This document shows positions 9,286 through 19,661 of a stretch of 64,000 nucleotides of DNA, in pieces. The DNA comes from Nostoc sp. UHCC 0870 (GTDB lineage: Bacteria > Cyanobacteriota > Cyanobacteriia > Cyanobacteriales > Nostocaceae). The stretch spans positions 2,977,501 to 3,041,500 of the forward strand of contig NZ_CP091913.1 in the NCBI RefSeq assembly GCF_022063185.1, given 5' to 3'. Below the pieces are notes generated by a model. It did not search any database, was not told the DNA's origin, and saw only the letters and a list, made by a program, of their open reading frames with translations. A program made the position numbers and the translations under genes. Position 1 is the stretch's first letter. Each line of letters begins with the position of its first letter.

Positions 9286-10806
9286 ATGAAATTTGAAAGC
9301 GTGCGTCAATGGCAGGGAACTGCGGAGGCACTGACAAAAGAACTTAAACGCCAGATTGAACGCTTGAGACTGTCAGTAGAGCCACCAGCCTTGCGAACCG
9401 TGCGGTCGTGGAGAGCAAAGCAACTGCTATCACAACCGAAAGGGCAGGAATTTGGATTCCGTCAAATGTTGGAGGGATTGGCAACAACTTTACTACTAAA
9501 GAAGGGTTGGACACTAGCAGCGATCGCTCAAGTATTACCTTCTTTCTCTGAAGATACTTTGGAGATGCAAATTCTGGCAGAGGCTCAAGGTCAAGACCCG
9601 ACGTGGCTACCTGCAATCACCGCAACTTCCTTGCCGTTACCTACTGGACACAGACCAGCAATGGATCTGGCAGAAGATGCCGTAGTTTTGTTAGCACAAG
9701 GAATTATTCGCCAATATGACCGATTGCTACCAGGGCAACAAATTGTTCGTCAAGAGGATAGTACATTGCCGCCAGAACTCTATCAAGCAATGTGCAAATT
9801 GGGTCGTCTATATATTGAAGAAGGACAATGCGATCGCGCGGCTTGTGTACATACTGTTTTGGATAACGCACGCTACCCACTTGGTTCTGAGCGTTGGGGG
9901 TTAGGAATTTTTAGCCAATCAGACTTTCGCTTTGCTAACGCAACCATCATTGATCCAGATTTGCGAGTTCCTACCTCAGACTGTGCCGAGATTGCCAACC
10001 TCAGTAGCGGTTTTGGTGAAAATAACGTCATTGAACATCGGCTTTATACTGACTTATGCGACGCAACTCAAAGATTGGGCGGTCGTCGTCAACATAAGGC
10101 TTACACTGCATTACGAGAGTTGCTTGGTAGGTATTCTCTGATTGGACAACGCCAACTATTTGATTACTTGGTTGACAATGACTTAACTCCTTTACAGGGA
10201 ATAATTCTTGATAATTTTTTCGATTTAGTACCGGATATTTGGCTAATTAATGGTTCAGCACACCGTTGCGCCCACTGTGGCACACTTATGCGACCTCAAT
10301 CTAACAATAGAATTTTTGCACAAGGGCGTTGTCCTATTCGCCAGTGTATTGGCCATGAATTGCCAAAAGTATCTGAGAAGCTAGATCCCGACAAAGATAT
10401 TTTACGAATTGCCAAGCCACAAATTCTTACTTACTGGACAGGCCCAGCAATTGACGAATTAGCCATATTTGATACAGCTAGAAAAAACGGACTAGATGCT
10501 GAACTTTATCCAGAGTCAGATTTATGCGATATAGCGATTAATGGAAAAGTAATTGGGATTGATGCTAAATCTTACACAAGTCCCGTGACTCTGGCTTTAC
10601 GGCTCAATCGTAGTATTGGCGGGCTGATTTATTATCGTCGTCGGATTTTGGCTGTGAGCGATCGCTTAATTGAGGATAACCCAAGCTACATTTCCACCCT
10701 CAAATCAACACTGGATAAAAAAGGTGATGCGGCCAGTTTAGAGATTATGTCAGTTTCCGCCGTCATTGAGTTTTTAAAGAAGATGCCCTATGCGAACCAA
10801 ACCTGA
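9286..10806 (+). CDS. pPIWI-RE island protein: zinc ribbon plus PD-(D/E)xK nuclease
   Basis: A 506-residue protein with an N-terminal helical part (1-110), an uncharacterised middle, a Cys4-type zinc ribbon near residues 325-355 (CAHCGTLM...CPIRQC), and a C-terminal restriction-endonuclease-like fold. In the last part, ESDLCDIAINGKVIGIDAKS gives the D...(I)DxK catalytic pattern of PD-(D/E)xK nucleases. The following RRRILAVSDRLIEDNPSY is consistent with the associated module. Architecture and position fit the REase component of the pPIWI-RE three-gene islands described from comparative genomics as conflict systems. Its stop overlaps the next start by 17 bases, so the two are translated from one message. 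Substrate is presumably invading nucleic acid; this is inference from family context. Confidence 0.75.
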   Translation: MKFESVRQWQGTAEALTKELKRQIERLRLSVEPPALRTVRSWRAKQLLSQPKGQEFGFRQMLEGLATTLLLKKGWTLAAIAQVLPSFSEDTLEMQILAEAQGQDPTWLPAITATSLPLPTGHRPAMDLAEDAVVLLAQGIIRQYDRLLPGQQIVRQEDSTLPPELYQAMCKLGRLYIEEGQCDRAACVHTVLDNARYPLGSERWGLGIFSQSDFRFANATIIDPDLRVPTSDCAEIANLSSGFGENNVIEHRLYTDLCDATQRLGGRRQHKAYTALRELLGRYSLIGQRQLFDYLVDNDLTPLQGIILDNFFDLVPDIWLINGSAHRCAHCGTLMRPQSNNRIFAQGRCPIRQCIGHELPKVSEKLDPDKDILRIAKPQILTYWTGPAIDELAIFDTARKNGLDAELYPESDLCDIAINGKVIGIDAKSYTSPVTLALRLNRSIGGLIYYRRRILAVSDRLIEDNPSYISTLKSTLDKKGDAASLEIMSVSAVIEFLKKMPYANQT

Positions 10807-13800
10807 TTTTTGGAAAGGTGCAGAGCGAATTTGTTGGCTTTGCGTCTTTATGGAAGAATTTATCGGCACTAATTCACTGGAGTATGCACCAGTAGTAATG
10901 TCAGGTATGGACAGCATTTTAAATGCACCTACCTTTGCACAAGCCCGTCAAGCTATTTTCAATATGCGGCAGATGTCACTGGCTTATGTAACCCACCAAT
11001 CAGTGAAACACGCGATCGCTCTCTATATCAATTATCATTACTGCAATAATACTCAAGGGACGTATGAAATTGATATTGAAACACTTCACTTTCATAGGAC
11101 TGATGCTTTAGAAGATTCTTTAATTACAAAGGCGCGGCAAATTCTCAGTACCTGTTTGCCATACGAAACCTATGGTTTTACAGTTGCTGATCCTCGTCAG
11201 CCAATGGCTGTGGCGTTAGGTGAAGACTCAACCTCCGTAAAGTTAGACATTCCTCGTATTACTGCACCGATTGCTGCACATCGTACACATTCCCTCAACC
11301 GCCAACCAAGAGGAAAGATTTGCATTCCCCTAAAAGAACTGCGTGATTTGGCTCATGAGATGGACGAACGTGAGAAGCAAGATCCTGAACGACGATTAGG
11401 TAATTGGGCCGATCGCTTTGAACGCTTCGACCTGATGGTGTCGGAGGCTGGAAAAGGACTGCGGAAAGAAGATGATGTGCTGGAACTGGAGGATATCAAG
11501 CACTTAATTGGTTTACCAGGGTCAGGTAAAACAACATTGCTGGTGTTAATAGCTGTCTGGTTGGGGCTACATGACTATAAAGCCATGTTTGTTTTTCCTT
11601 CCATTGAAGTTGCTAGACAGTACATGGCTGATTTAGCATTTCATCAAGTTAAGGTGGGAATGCTTGTTGGTCAAGGTGATGAAACTCGTCGCCGCCATGC
11701 AGACAATATTGCGGAAGCGATCGCCGCTACCGGAAATAATGGTGGTTTTGCTTACACCTTAGAACAGGCGGAAGTTTTCGGACTCAACTGTGTTCTACCA
11801 GCCTTTTCTACTGCGGATATGTCTTTTTGGGGCTTTGGTTACGCACCTTGCAACGGGATATTGCAAGGAGGGGGGAAACAGGGAAAGATGAAAAAATGCC
11901 TGTGTCCTCTATGGACAATGTGCGGTCGCAACAAAGCACAGCGAGATTTATTGGATGCGAATATTTGGGTTGGTCATGTGCGATCGCTTGATACTCAAAT
12001 ATCACCCCATGCGACTTACGAACAATTACGATATTTTGAATTAATTGCTCGTACCTTTGACCTAGTTGTTTTCGACGAAGGCGACATGGTGCAAAAAGTC
12101 TTAGATGATTATGGGGCGGCAACTTTAAGTATTTCTGGCTCAGAACACTCAATTCATAAAGTAATTCTCGAACAAATTCATAATCGCTTTGCTCGTGGTG
12201 AAAACTATCGACTATTTGATCGGGATATAGAACTTTACAGCCGTGACTTAGCGGAATTTGGCAATCATAATACCTCTTTGATTACTACCATCCATAATAT
12301 GTCAGGGTCGCGGGTAAAAGAACGTTACGAAAATCAATTATTGACTGTATTACGGATTGTTAGCGAACTCTTGAATAGTGTTAAAAAATCCACTAAACAA
12401 GATGAAATTGATGAACAAGAAGCCAAAACAGAAGTTACCAGAAGTCGAGCCTTAGCTGAATTTTGGGAAAAAGCAGCATATAACGCCTTTTATGACCGCA
12501 CAGGAGTTAATAACCCTCAAGATTTTAAAGCTGATTTTTGGCCTCATTATATAGGCATAAACAAAGAAACCTTAGAACAGCAATGGAAAAATCTCATTCA
12601 TCATTTCCGTCGTTACTTAGCTGAAAATCTGATTAAACAACGTGATGCGATCGTTCAAGAAATTATTGAATTATTTTTTAAACTCTGTTTTCCCAAGCAT
12701 CAATTAACTATAGAAGCTGAGGATTTAATTAAACTACTTATAACTGTTACATTCGTAATTCTAGGTTATCAGCGAATTGTACCAGGGACGAGAACAATGG
12801 TTGCAGAAGGCTTCATTCGTGAACCAATTGTAGAATCCACTGCATCACCAGAACTCAGAAAATTCATTCCCGAAAGTATTTTAGGTTCATTTTCTGGTGT
12901 GCGATACAGTTTTTTCAAAGCACTAACAACGCGCACTGCGGCTAGAAATATGGAGTTATCTTACATTACATTTGTAGGTGCGCCTCGGATGTTAATGCAC
13001 CGCTTTCATCGGTTGTTAGAGGCAGATAATGGACAAGCAAGTCCAACTATTTTAATTACCTCAGCCACATCATTTTTACAAGCTAGTCCTGCCTATCATA
13101 TTAACGCCAGACCACATTATTTACTCAAAGCAAAACCGCGTACATCAGATGATAATCGAGAACCCAGCGTTTATCGTTTCAAATGGTTTTCAGATAGTCA
13201 ACGGGGTGATGAACCCCTCAAATATAGCGGTGCTGGCGACCTGCAAAAACGTAATCTTGAGATGATGGTAGATGCTCTTGTCAAAGGAGGAACTACTAAC
13301 TCTGAAATTTATAAAGCTATGAATAGATTTGATGTCAAGTCTGGTATTTGCCGTAAAGCAGCTTTAGTTGTCAATGGTTATGACCAAGCACGCCATATCA
13401 AAAAATATATCAATAACTATTATCCTGATATTGGTAGGCATACAAAAGCAGTTGTTAAGTCTCTAAAAGAAGGGGAACAACCAAAAGATTTTGTCACTTC
13501 TGCTCAATGTGAAGCATTAGGAGATGATGAAAACTGTCACGTTTTAATTTTTCCCATGCTGGCAATTGGTAGAGGTGTCAATATCGTTTTTACCAAAGGA
13601 GAAAGAAAACTAGATGCAGCAATTGGCGCAATTTATTTCCTCACTCGTCCTCACCCTACTAAAGATGATATGCAGCTTTTGTATAGCTTGGCAGGACGAG
13701 CAACACAAGAATTTGATAGTCAAGTTTTTAGTGAGTCAGAAGATTTGAATGCCATAGCAACAGCTTGGCGACAATCAAGAAAAGACCTGTGGTTAATTGC

Positions 13801-14212
13801 CAATAGATTGTTACGTGAACCCTTAATGGCAAGCCGTTTAGGGACTGAACTATTCAAATCATTTACGGCTAATCAAATGGTAGCTATTCTGCAAACAATC
13901 GGTCGAGGAATGCGGAATGGATGCCCAGTATCAGTTTATTTTGTTGATGCAGCTTGGGCTAAAAAATCAACAGAAGGTAAGCCCGATTCTGGACGAGATA
14001 GTATGCTGGTTCAGATGCGAATTATTTTAGAAGAATGTGTTAACCATGAAGACCCCGTAATTCGGGAAATTTATCAAGAACTGTATGGCGCATTTCTAGA
14101 ACCTTTACAACACATTCAAGGAGTAATTTATCCTGGTGAATTACATTCTGTAGAAGAATCGGCGGATGAAGAAGCAGGTTTCGATGAATTTTCACAACTA
14201 TTGGAGATGTAA
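10790..14212 (+). CDS. pPIWI-RE island DinG-like superfamily 2 helicase
   Basis: A 1140-residue helicase-like protein. Walker A is IGLPGSGKTTLLVLIAVWLG (about residues 240-260). The Walker B variant is LVVFDEGDMVQKVLDD, and the C-terminal motif VI is LQTIGRGMRNGCPVSVYFVD. Between motif Ia and Walker B lies a cysteine cluster (C...CLCPLWTMC), matching the position of the Fe-S or zinc cluster in DinG/XPD helicases. In pPIWI-RE islands a DinG-type helicase sits between the nuclease and the PIWI gene, as here. It probably unwinds target duplexes for the PIWI protein or nuclease. The reading frame is intact and stops two bases before the next ATG. Confidence 0.8.
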   Translation: MRTKPDFWKGAERICWLCVFMEEFIGTNSLEYAPVVMSGMDSILNAPTFAQARQAIFNMRQMSLAYVTHQSVKHAIALYINYHYCNNTQGTYEIDIETLHFHRTDALEDSLITKARQILSTCLPYETYGFTVADPRQPMAVALGEDSTSVKLDIPRITAPIAAHRTHSLNRQPRGKICIPLKELRDLAHEMDEREKQDPERRLGNWADRFERFDLMVSEAGKGLRKEDDVLELEDIKHLIGLPGSGKTTLLVLIAVWLGLHDYKAMFVFPSIEVARQYMADLAFHQVKVGMLVGQGDETRRRHADNIAEAIAATGNNGGFAYTLEQAEVFGLNCVLPAFSTADMSFWGFGYAPCNGILQGGGKQGKMKKCLCPLWTMCGRNKAQRDLLDANIWVGHVRSLDTQISPHATYEQLRYFELIARTFDLVVFDEGDMVQKVLDDYGAATLSISGSEHSIHKVILEQIHNRFARGENYRLFDRDIELYSRDLAEFGNHNTSLITTIHNMSGSRVKERYENQLLTVLRIVSELLNSVKKSTKQDEIDEQEAKTEVTRSRALAEFWEKAAYNAFYDRTGVNNPQDFKADFWPHYIGINKETLEQQWKNLIHHFRRYLAENLIKQRDAIVQEIIELFFKLCFPKHQLTIEAEDLIKLLITVTFVILGYQRIVPGTRTMVAEGFIREPIVESTASPELRKFIPESILGSFSGVRYSFFKALTTRTAARNMELSYITFVGAPRMLMHRFHRLLEADNGQASPTILITSATSFLQASPAYHINARPHYLLKAKPRTSDDNREPSVYRFKWFSDSQRGDEPLKYSGAGDLQKRNLEMMVDALVKGGTTNSEIYKAMNRFDVKSGICRKAALVVNGYDQARHIKKYINNYYPDIGRHTKAVVKSLKEGEQPKDFVTSAQCEALGDDENCHVLIFPMLAIGRGVNIVFTKGERKLDAAIGAIYFLTRPHPTKDDMQLLYSLAGRATQEFDSQVFSESEDLNAIATAWRQSRKDLWLIANRLLREPLMASRLGTELFKSFTANQMVAILQTIGRGMRNGCPVSVYFVDAAWAKKSTEGKPDSGRDSMLVQMRIILEECVNHEDPVIREIYQELYGAFLEPLQHIQGVIYPGELHSVEESADEEAGFDEFSQLLEM

Positions 14213-14214
14213 AA

Positions 14215-16991
14215 ATGATGAATAATTTTGATAATGAGATTAAATTTGAAGAAGATTTATTGGCAGAAGAGGAAGACGAAGAAACTGAAGGTGATTTTGT
14301 TTCAGATACATTATATATTCAGCCAGGGGCAATCAAACCAATTGCCAAATTTCCTTTAGCTTTCACCGTACCAGATAAACTCCCCCCAATTATAGTAGAG
14401 GGTTGTACTCTTACTTGGACAAAACCAGCGTTGCAATGTTTTGGCGAGATTCAAAAAGGAGCTAATGTCAAAAATGTTCCTTATGGCTCATTGCGAAATT
14501 TTCTACAAGTAGTCTTAAAAGATGCAGCAAGAATTGAACCAGAAGTAGGTCTTAGCAAATATGCCTTAAATTATGCTAAAGGTGATAAGTTGCCAGAACC
14601 TTTTGTTTATTTTACTGGTGGCAATGAAGAAGAAATAAATAGAATGCTTCGCCCAATTATTAATGATTGGTTGACAAACTATCTCAAACCATTTGCTGAG
14701 AAGGAAGATATATCGATAGAAATTATTAACCGCTTGGAAGATTTGCAAGAAAGAGCAGAGTTAATAAAAGTTTCTTCATTCAAATCTCAAGTATTACCTT
14801 GGACTTGGGATAAAGAGACAGATACAACTCAAGCTAAAGCTAAAGATAAATATGCGTATCGAATGCTTGCAGATTATGTGGCTCGTCAAATTGCTGGACA
14901 GGTAATTTTTCCAGAGTTAGGGTCAATTAAACACATTATTTCCAGCAATACAACATTTAACTCTAGTATTGCAGAACTAATTACTGAACCGAAATCCTTA
15001 GATAATAAAAAAGGAAAATTTAGTTTTGTAGTAAGTTTGGAAGTTGTGACTTATCCATCTTTACATCAACCTTTATTAAAAGTTGAGGTTTCTAAACGTC
15101 GCTGGTTAACTCAGTTAAAACCTCCTAAATATGACCGCAGAAATATTAGCGGCTTCATATTTTCTCAAGAGCATACTGATCGCGCCTTTAGCTATCAAGT
15201 CAAAGCCGAACGAGATAAAAACAGCAAAAATGGTAAAAATAACAAGGAAGAGAAGATAAAATGGGTTTGGAAAACAGATAAAGATTTTGAAATCCTACGG
15301 AGAAAATTAAATCTAGGGTCATCTTTTGATGGTCAAGAAATCGCTTTGGGTTTAGCTTCTACTGATAGTTGTGAGGTACTTCTTACTCACCGTAATGGAC
15401 TTCAAGATAATTCAGAAGACGACGAAGAAACTTCAGAAAGATATGGTATTGAAACAGGTGTACCAGAGATTGATAAATTAGATGCGTTTGAGGCGATTGC
15501 TAAAATTCTTCAACCACTAGGAATGGAAATATTCGATAAATATTCTTTGGTTAAACCAAGCCATGACTTGAAGGAAACAAAGAAAGCGACACGTATGATT
15601 AATCTTCCTACACTGCTTGGTAGTGTTTTGGAAGCTCTGGAAACAAATACCAACTTTGAGTTTACACCAAAATATCTCGATCAATTCAAAGATAAACAAA
15701 TTGATGATTTACTAAGTAAACACTTTGGCATTCGTTTAGAAGGGATTCATTGGGGAAGAAAAGCTCTTCAATTCAAGGTAGGTACACTGAATCAAACAAC
15801 TAAACTTCAAGACTTGATTCAAGCAAACCAGACAGCGATGCAGAGATTGTATCCCAATGAACGACCTTTATTATTTATCTTTTATGAAGCTGAACTACAA
15901 ACAGAAGTGAAACTGTTGCAGAAAGTTACTCAACTTTTGTGGGGAGACATACTTAAAGTAGAAATTAGTCGCTTGCCAGAATATACTCATGGGCCAAAAG
16001 AGATTCTACCAGGAAAAGAGTTGAAGGCTAAAGAGCGATCGCGTGAGCGAATTAAAGCATGGGAATCCACCGCACAACAGATTAAAAAGCTCAATCAGCC
16101 AACTTTCTGCTTAATAATGGCGCGACAGTTTTATCCAAATCCTAATGGACAAAACAAGGAAATTTAGCAATCATTCCGTGGATTAGTTTTTCTGCTGCAC
16201 GAGCTTTTGTTGCTGAACTTACTCCCATTAAACTGGCTGATAAAGAAGAGGTACGCAAGACTAGATTCATGGACTTTGTGGAACAGGTTGTTTCTGATTC
16301 TGTAGAGGAAGGTAAACAACCACTGATTATGATTGATTCTTCCAACTGTGTTCAACTATGGCCTTGGTTAGCTGATATTAGAATAAATGCTAATTAAATT
16401 AGCCTTAATTCGTATCAAGATATGCAAGTTAACTGGCAAGGCGCACGTATAATTCGTATTCGCCAAGAACTTGCTCCTGGCATTATTGAAAAAAAATCCA
16501 GACATTTAATAGAGACTTATCTAGACGATACTAGAACTAAAGAAGAACTCAAAAAACTGCCACCTGACATAGAAATTCCTTCAGCATCTAGTGCGACTGG
16601 TTTATTTCGACTCAGCGCGACTAACAAAACTGGATGCGTAGCTTATCTATCTGTGGCGCGTGAATTACCACATCAATATACTCGTGGTCAAAGTTGCTAT
16701 CGATCAACCTACAGTCTAGATAAAAAAACTAATTTACTCACTAAACAAGCTCCGTTTGCAGGTCGCTGGCCTACTCCCAACCCCCTTGAGATTGTCGTTA
16801 CCTTACGCCAACCAGAAGACAACCCTGACGACTTAGCCGCCTTTGTAGAGTCACTACGCTATGGCTTTGGTCACTACAGCGATTGGACAGCCTTACCTGC
16901 GCCCTTATTTTTTGAGCGCGTTGTGCGTGACTACATCAGCGATTTTACTATTGAAGATGATGAAAGCGAGGGTGATAAGGCAGATTCATAG
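14215..16991 (+). pseudogene. pPIWI-RE (Argonaute/PIWI relative), broken by a frameshift and a stop
   Basis: Three pieces together make one pPIWI-RE protein of about 920 residues. Piece A (14215 to about 16150) holds an acidic N-terminus and the X and MID-like regions. Piece B (about 16158-16394, shifted by one frame) continues GNLAIIPWISFSAARAF and carries the RNase H-like strand LIMIDSSNCVQLWPWLADIR. Piece C (16398-16991, same frame as B) runs from LNSYQDMQVNWQGARIIRIR to the typical closing YSDWTALPAPLFFERVVRDY. A and B are joined by loss of one A in CAAAACAAGG, and B and C are separated only by TAA at 16395-16397. No other damage is seen, so the breakage is recent, is a sequencing artefact, or is reversible. 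In this family the PIWI module is proposed to use a nucleic-acid guide against invaders. Confidence 0.75.
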
Positions 16992-17027
16992 ATCAAAATA
17001 GAAATATAGCCTGTTGTTTGTCCAACT

Positions 17028-18398
17028 TTGAACCAAACTAACTCTGTGCGTAATTTGCAAGAAACTCACCTCAACCGCGCCCGTGCTAGTCTCAGACAAG
17101 CAATGTCCTGGTATGGATATCTTCGCAAACCAGGGCATTTATCATCTAATCCAGAATTGTCAGCTTTAGTCAAACCCGAAATAGAAGCTTTAACTGCTAC
17201 ACTCAGCAAGCTTGACGCTAACGTAATTAGAATTGCCGCCTTTGGTTTGGTGAGTCGTGGTAAGTCGGCGATCTTAAATGCTGTGTTGGGAAGCAAGATT
17301 TTGCAAACTGGCCCCCTCAATGGTGTAACTCAATGGCCGCGTTCTGTACGCTGGCAACCAGGGGGTAAGGTGATAGTAGAGTTAATTGATACCCCTGGAT
17401 TAGATGAAATTCAAGGTGAGTCACGCGCACAAATGGCTAAAGATGTAGCGCGTCAAGCTGATTTAATTTTGTTTGTGGTATCTGGAGATATTACCCGCAC
17501 TGAATATCAGGCACTTTTGGAATTACGTCAGGCACAAAAACCCCTGATTTTGGTGTTCAATAAAATTGACTTATACCCAGATACAGATAGGGCAGCTATT
17601 TACGAAAATTTACAGCAATTAGGTGCAGCGAATCCCCATACCCAGCCTCTGTTACCTGATGAAATTGTGATGGTGGCGGCAGAACCCGCACCAATGGAAG
17701 TCCGGGTGGAATGGCCTGATGGTAGTGTCAGTTATGAATGGGAAACGCCTCCGCCACAGGTAGACGAACTCAAGGAAACGATTTTAAATATTCTCAATCG
17801 AGAAGGGCGATCGCTATTGGCATTAAATGCACTGATTCAAGCACGGGAAGCAGAAGCTGCGATCGCTCAAAAAACTATTGATATCCGCGAACAAGAAGCG
17901 GAAGATATCATTTGGAGATTTACCAAATATAAAGCTTTAGCCGTCGGGTTAAATCCCATAGCTTTCTTCGATATTCTCGGTGGAAGTGTGGCTGATTTAG
18001 CTTTAATTCGCGCTTTGGCAAGATTGTATGGTTTACCTATGACTAGCTATGAAGCTGGGAGAATTTTAAAAACAATTTTATTGAGTTCTGGGAGTTTATT
18101 ATTAGGAGAATTAGGTAGCAGTTTTCTATTAGGATTAGGTAAGAGTACAGCAGCGTTAACTAGTGGTGATAACCCGATTAATATGACGGCATTTGCTGGT
18201 AGTGCGATCGCTCAAGCTGGAATTGCTGGTTATGGTGCATATTCTGTAGGGAAAGCGGCTCAAGTCTACCTAGAAAAAGGCTGCACTTGGGGACAATTGG
18301 GTGCTGATACTGTTATTCAAGAAATTCTCTCTCAAGTTGACAAAAATACTATTCTGTATCGGCTGCAACAAGAATTAAACATGAAATCTTCAGATTAA
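17028..18398 (+). CDS. Era-like GTPase with C-terminal DUF697-type membrane domain
   Basis: A 456-residue GTP-binding protein. G1 is FGLVSRGKSAILNAVLG (about residue 72-88), G3 is IDTPGLDE and G4 is VFNKIDLYPD. The C-terminal third contains hydrophobic segments (LNPIAFFDILGGSVADLALI and a glycine/leucine-rich stretch) like the DUF697 region of YcjF/EngA-related cyanobacterial GTPases, suggesting membrane contact. The frame opens with TTG; a GTG six codons later is an alternative. It lies 36 bases after the PIWI remnant on the same strand, but the family occurs widely in cyanobacteria outside such islands, so I see no reason to link it to defence. Confidence 0.85.
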   Translation: MNQTNSVRNLQETHLNRARASLRQAMSWYGYLRKPGHLSSNPELSALVKPEIEALTATLSKLDANVIRIAAFGLVSRGKSAILNAVLGSKILQTGPLNGVTQWPRSVRWQPGGKVIVELIDTPGLDEIQGESRAQMAKDVARQADLILFVVSGDITRTEYQALLELRQAQKPLILVFNKIDLYPDTDRAAIYENLQQLGAANPHTQPLLPDEIVMVAAEPAPMEVRVEWPDGSVSYEWETPPPQVDELKETILNILNREGRSLLALNALIQAREAEAAIAQKTIDIREQEAEDIIWRFTKYKALAVGLNPIAFFDILGGSVADLALIRALARLYGLPMTSYEAGRILKTILLSSGSLLLGELGSSFLLGLGKSTAALTSGDNPINMTAFAGSAIAQAGIAGYGAYSVGKAAQVYLEKGCTWGQLGADTVIQEILSQVDKNTILYRLQQELNMKSSD

Positions 18399-18643
18399 AT
18401 AAAAAATATTGGCTGAATTGTTGCTGTGATTGATAGTTGGTCAATTAATATCAAATTCCTCTGATAATCGCCCACAAATCTAATTTTGAGTGCAACATAA
18501 AAGAAATGGCAATTATTAGCTAACCTGAGTTCGGGTTAAAGATAAGGAGGTAAAAGCCACTCCAGTTGAAGGCTAGGTTTCTTAGGTTGATGACAATAAG
18601 CGATTAATCCGCAAAGAACGTTAACGCAAAAATTAACAGGGCT

Positions 18644-18673
18644 GACGCCGGGGTACCGGCTACCGCTTCGCTA
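18644..18673. repeat. 30-base small dispersed repeat inserted in the transposase gene
   Basis: A GC-rich unit of 30 bases, containing GCCGGGGTACCGGC and CTACCGCTTCGCTA, interrupts the transposase frame between the Arg codon of HSRHR and the Ser codon of SPVN. It keeps the frame but brings a TAG. Size and the CGGTAGC/GCTACCG core resemble small dispersed repeats described in Nostoc genomes. Confidence 0.7.
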
Positions 18674-19444
18674 TCGATGTCTGGAATGCTCAATTTGAGA
18701 AATATTTTTGAGTTGGTCATTAATCGTCTCAATAATTGAGCGTTTACGGGACAAAAGCTTGTCATGAAGACGCATTAGCTTATTCTTCATATTGCGACGG
18801 GGTTTGGCAAAAAATTCAATTCCGAAGTCTTGTAAAAGTTGAGAAGCAAGTTTTTGTGAAACATAACCTCTATCGGCAAATATTTTGCCAAACAGACCAC
18901 TCAGTAAATCGGGTACTGGTTGACGGTCATCGACATTACCAGGAGTCAGAGATACATTTAAGAGTTGACCAAACTCATTGACGACCAGATGCAGCTTAAA
19001 ACCAAAAAACCAATCCACAGAAGTCTTGCCACGAGCGGCTAAACCTTCAAACACCTTATGCCTAGAAATCCGACGATTATGACATACCTTCAAGCAAGTT
19101 GAATCGATAAAACCGATACCTGTACATTGTCCAAAACAATGCTTCAGATAGACACACAAAGGTATCAAGGTTGATGGCATCCATTCAATAAATCGTTGAT
19201 AAGAAGGAAGACCTGGAAATGCAGAACTCCACTGTTGTTTCACTTGATTTAAATAAAAATGCTTGAAATTCCGGTAGTGATTTTGATGAAAAGCGATGAT
19301 AATTGTCATGATTTCACTTAAACATAAGCTTTTAGCACGAAAACGTTTTATTCCTCCATGATTTAACAATTTTTTGTGCCATTGCGCTTCAAACGCTTTA
19401 CAGAAATCATCTACATGACAGAACAAAGCATCTAAACTAAACAT
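18671..19444 (-). pseudogene. IS982 transposase, C-terminus cut off by a small repeat insertion
   Basis: The 257-residue product has the IS982 DDE-type core: GIGFIDSTCLKVCHNRR (first D), GNVDDRQPVPDLLSGLFGK, FADRGYVSQKL (second D), and KRSIIETINDQLKNISQIEH (catalytic E region). Family members continue after HSRHR with a tail like [20 protein letters not shown]. Here a TAG follows HSRHR. The missing tail is still encoded in the same frame downstream, from about 18643 to a natural TAA at 18536-18538, separated only by a 30-base insertion. The catalytic residues lie before the stop, so activity is possible but the protein lacks about 35 residues. Confidence 0.85.
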
Positions 19445-19661
19445 AGGACAGGCTGCTGGATTTGTTGTTATTTTCAGCTTACTACCTGTCCTTTTCCTTA
19501 TCCCGAACTCAGGTTAGCTAATAAATAGACAGGAATTACTAAGAAAAGGTGTTGAAAACTAGAACGGTATTCACCACTACATCTTTTAGTCAGCCTATCT
19601 AAACTAGGAATATCAGCTATTAATCACATTTTGATATCAGTCAATAGAGGCGATAAAGATA

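Larger units (their letters stand above)
18516..19521 (-). mobile_element. IS982-family insertion sequence
   Basis: A 990-base element (18524-19513) is bounded by perfect 12-base inverted repeats CCTGAGTTCGGG / CCCGAACTCAGG. The flanks are 8-base direct repeats TTAGCTAA at 18516-18523 and 19514-19521. Size, end sequence and the encoded transposase fit the IS982 family. The target is itself palindromic. The element lies between the GTPase gene and cp12, facing left, and does not interrupt a recognisable gene. Confidence 0.9.

Noticed and set aside
17028..18398. The GTPase as a fourth member of the pPIWI-RE island
   Set aside because: It has its own start after the PIWI gene end and belongs to a family common in cyanobacteria without such islands.
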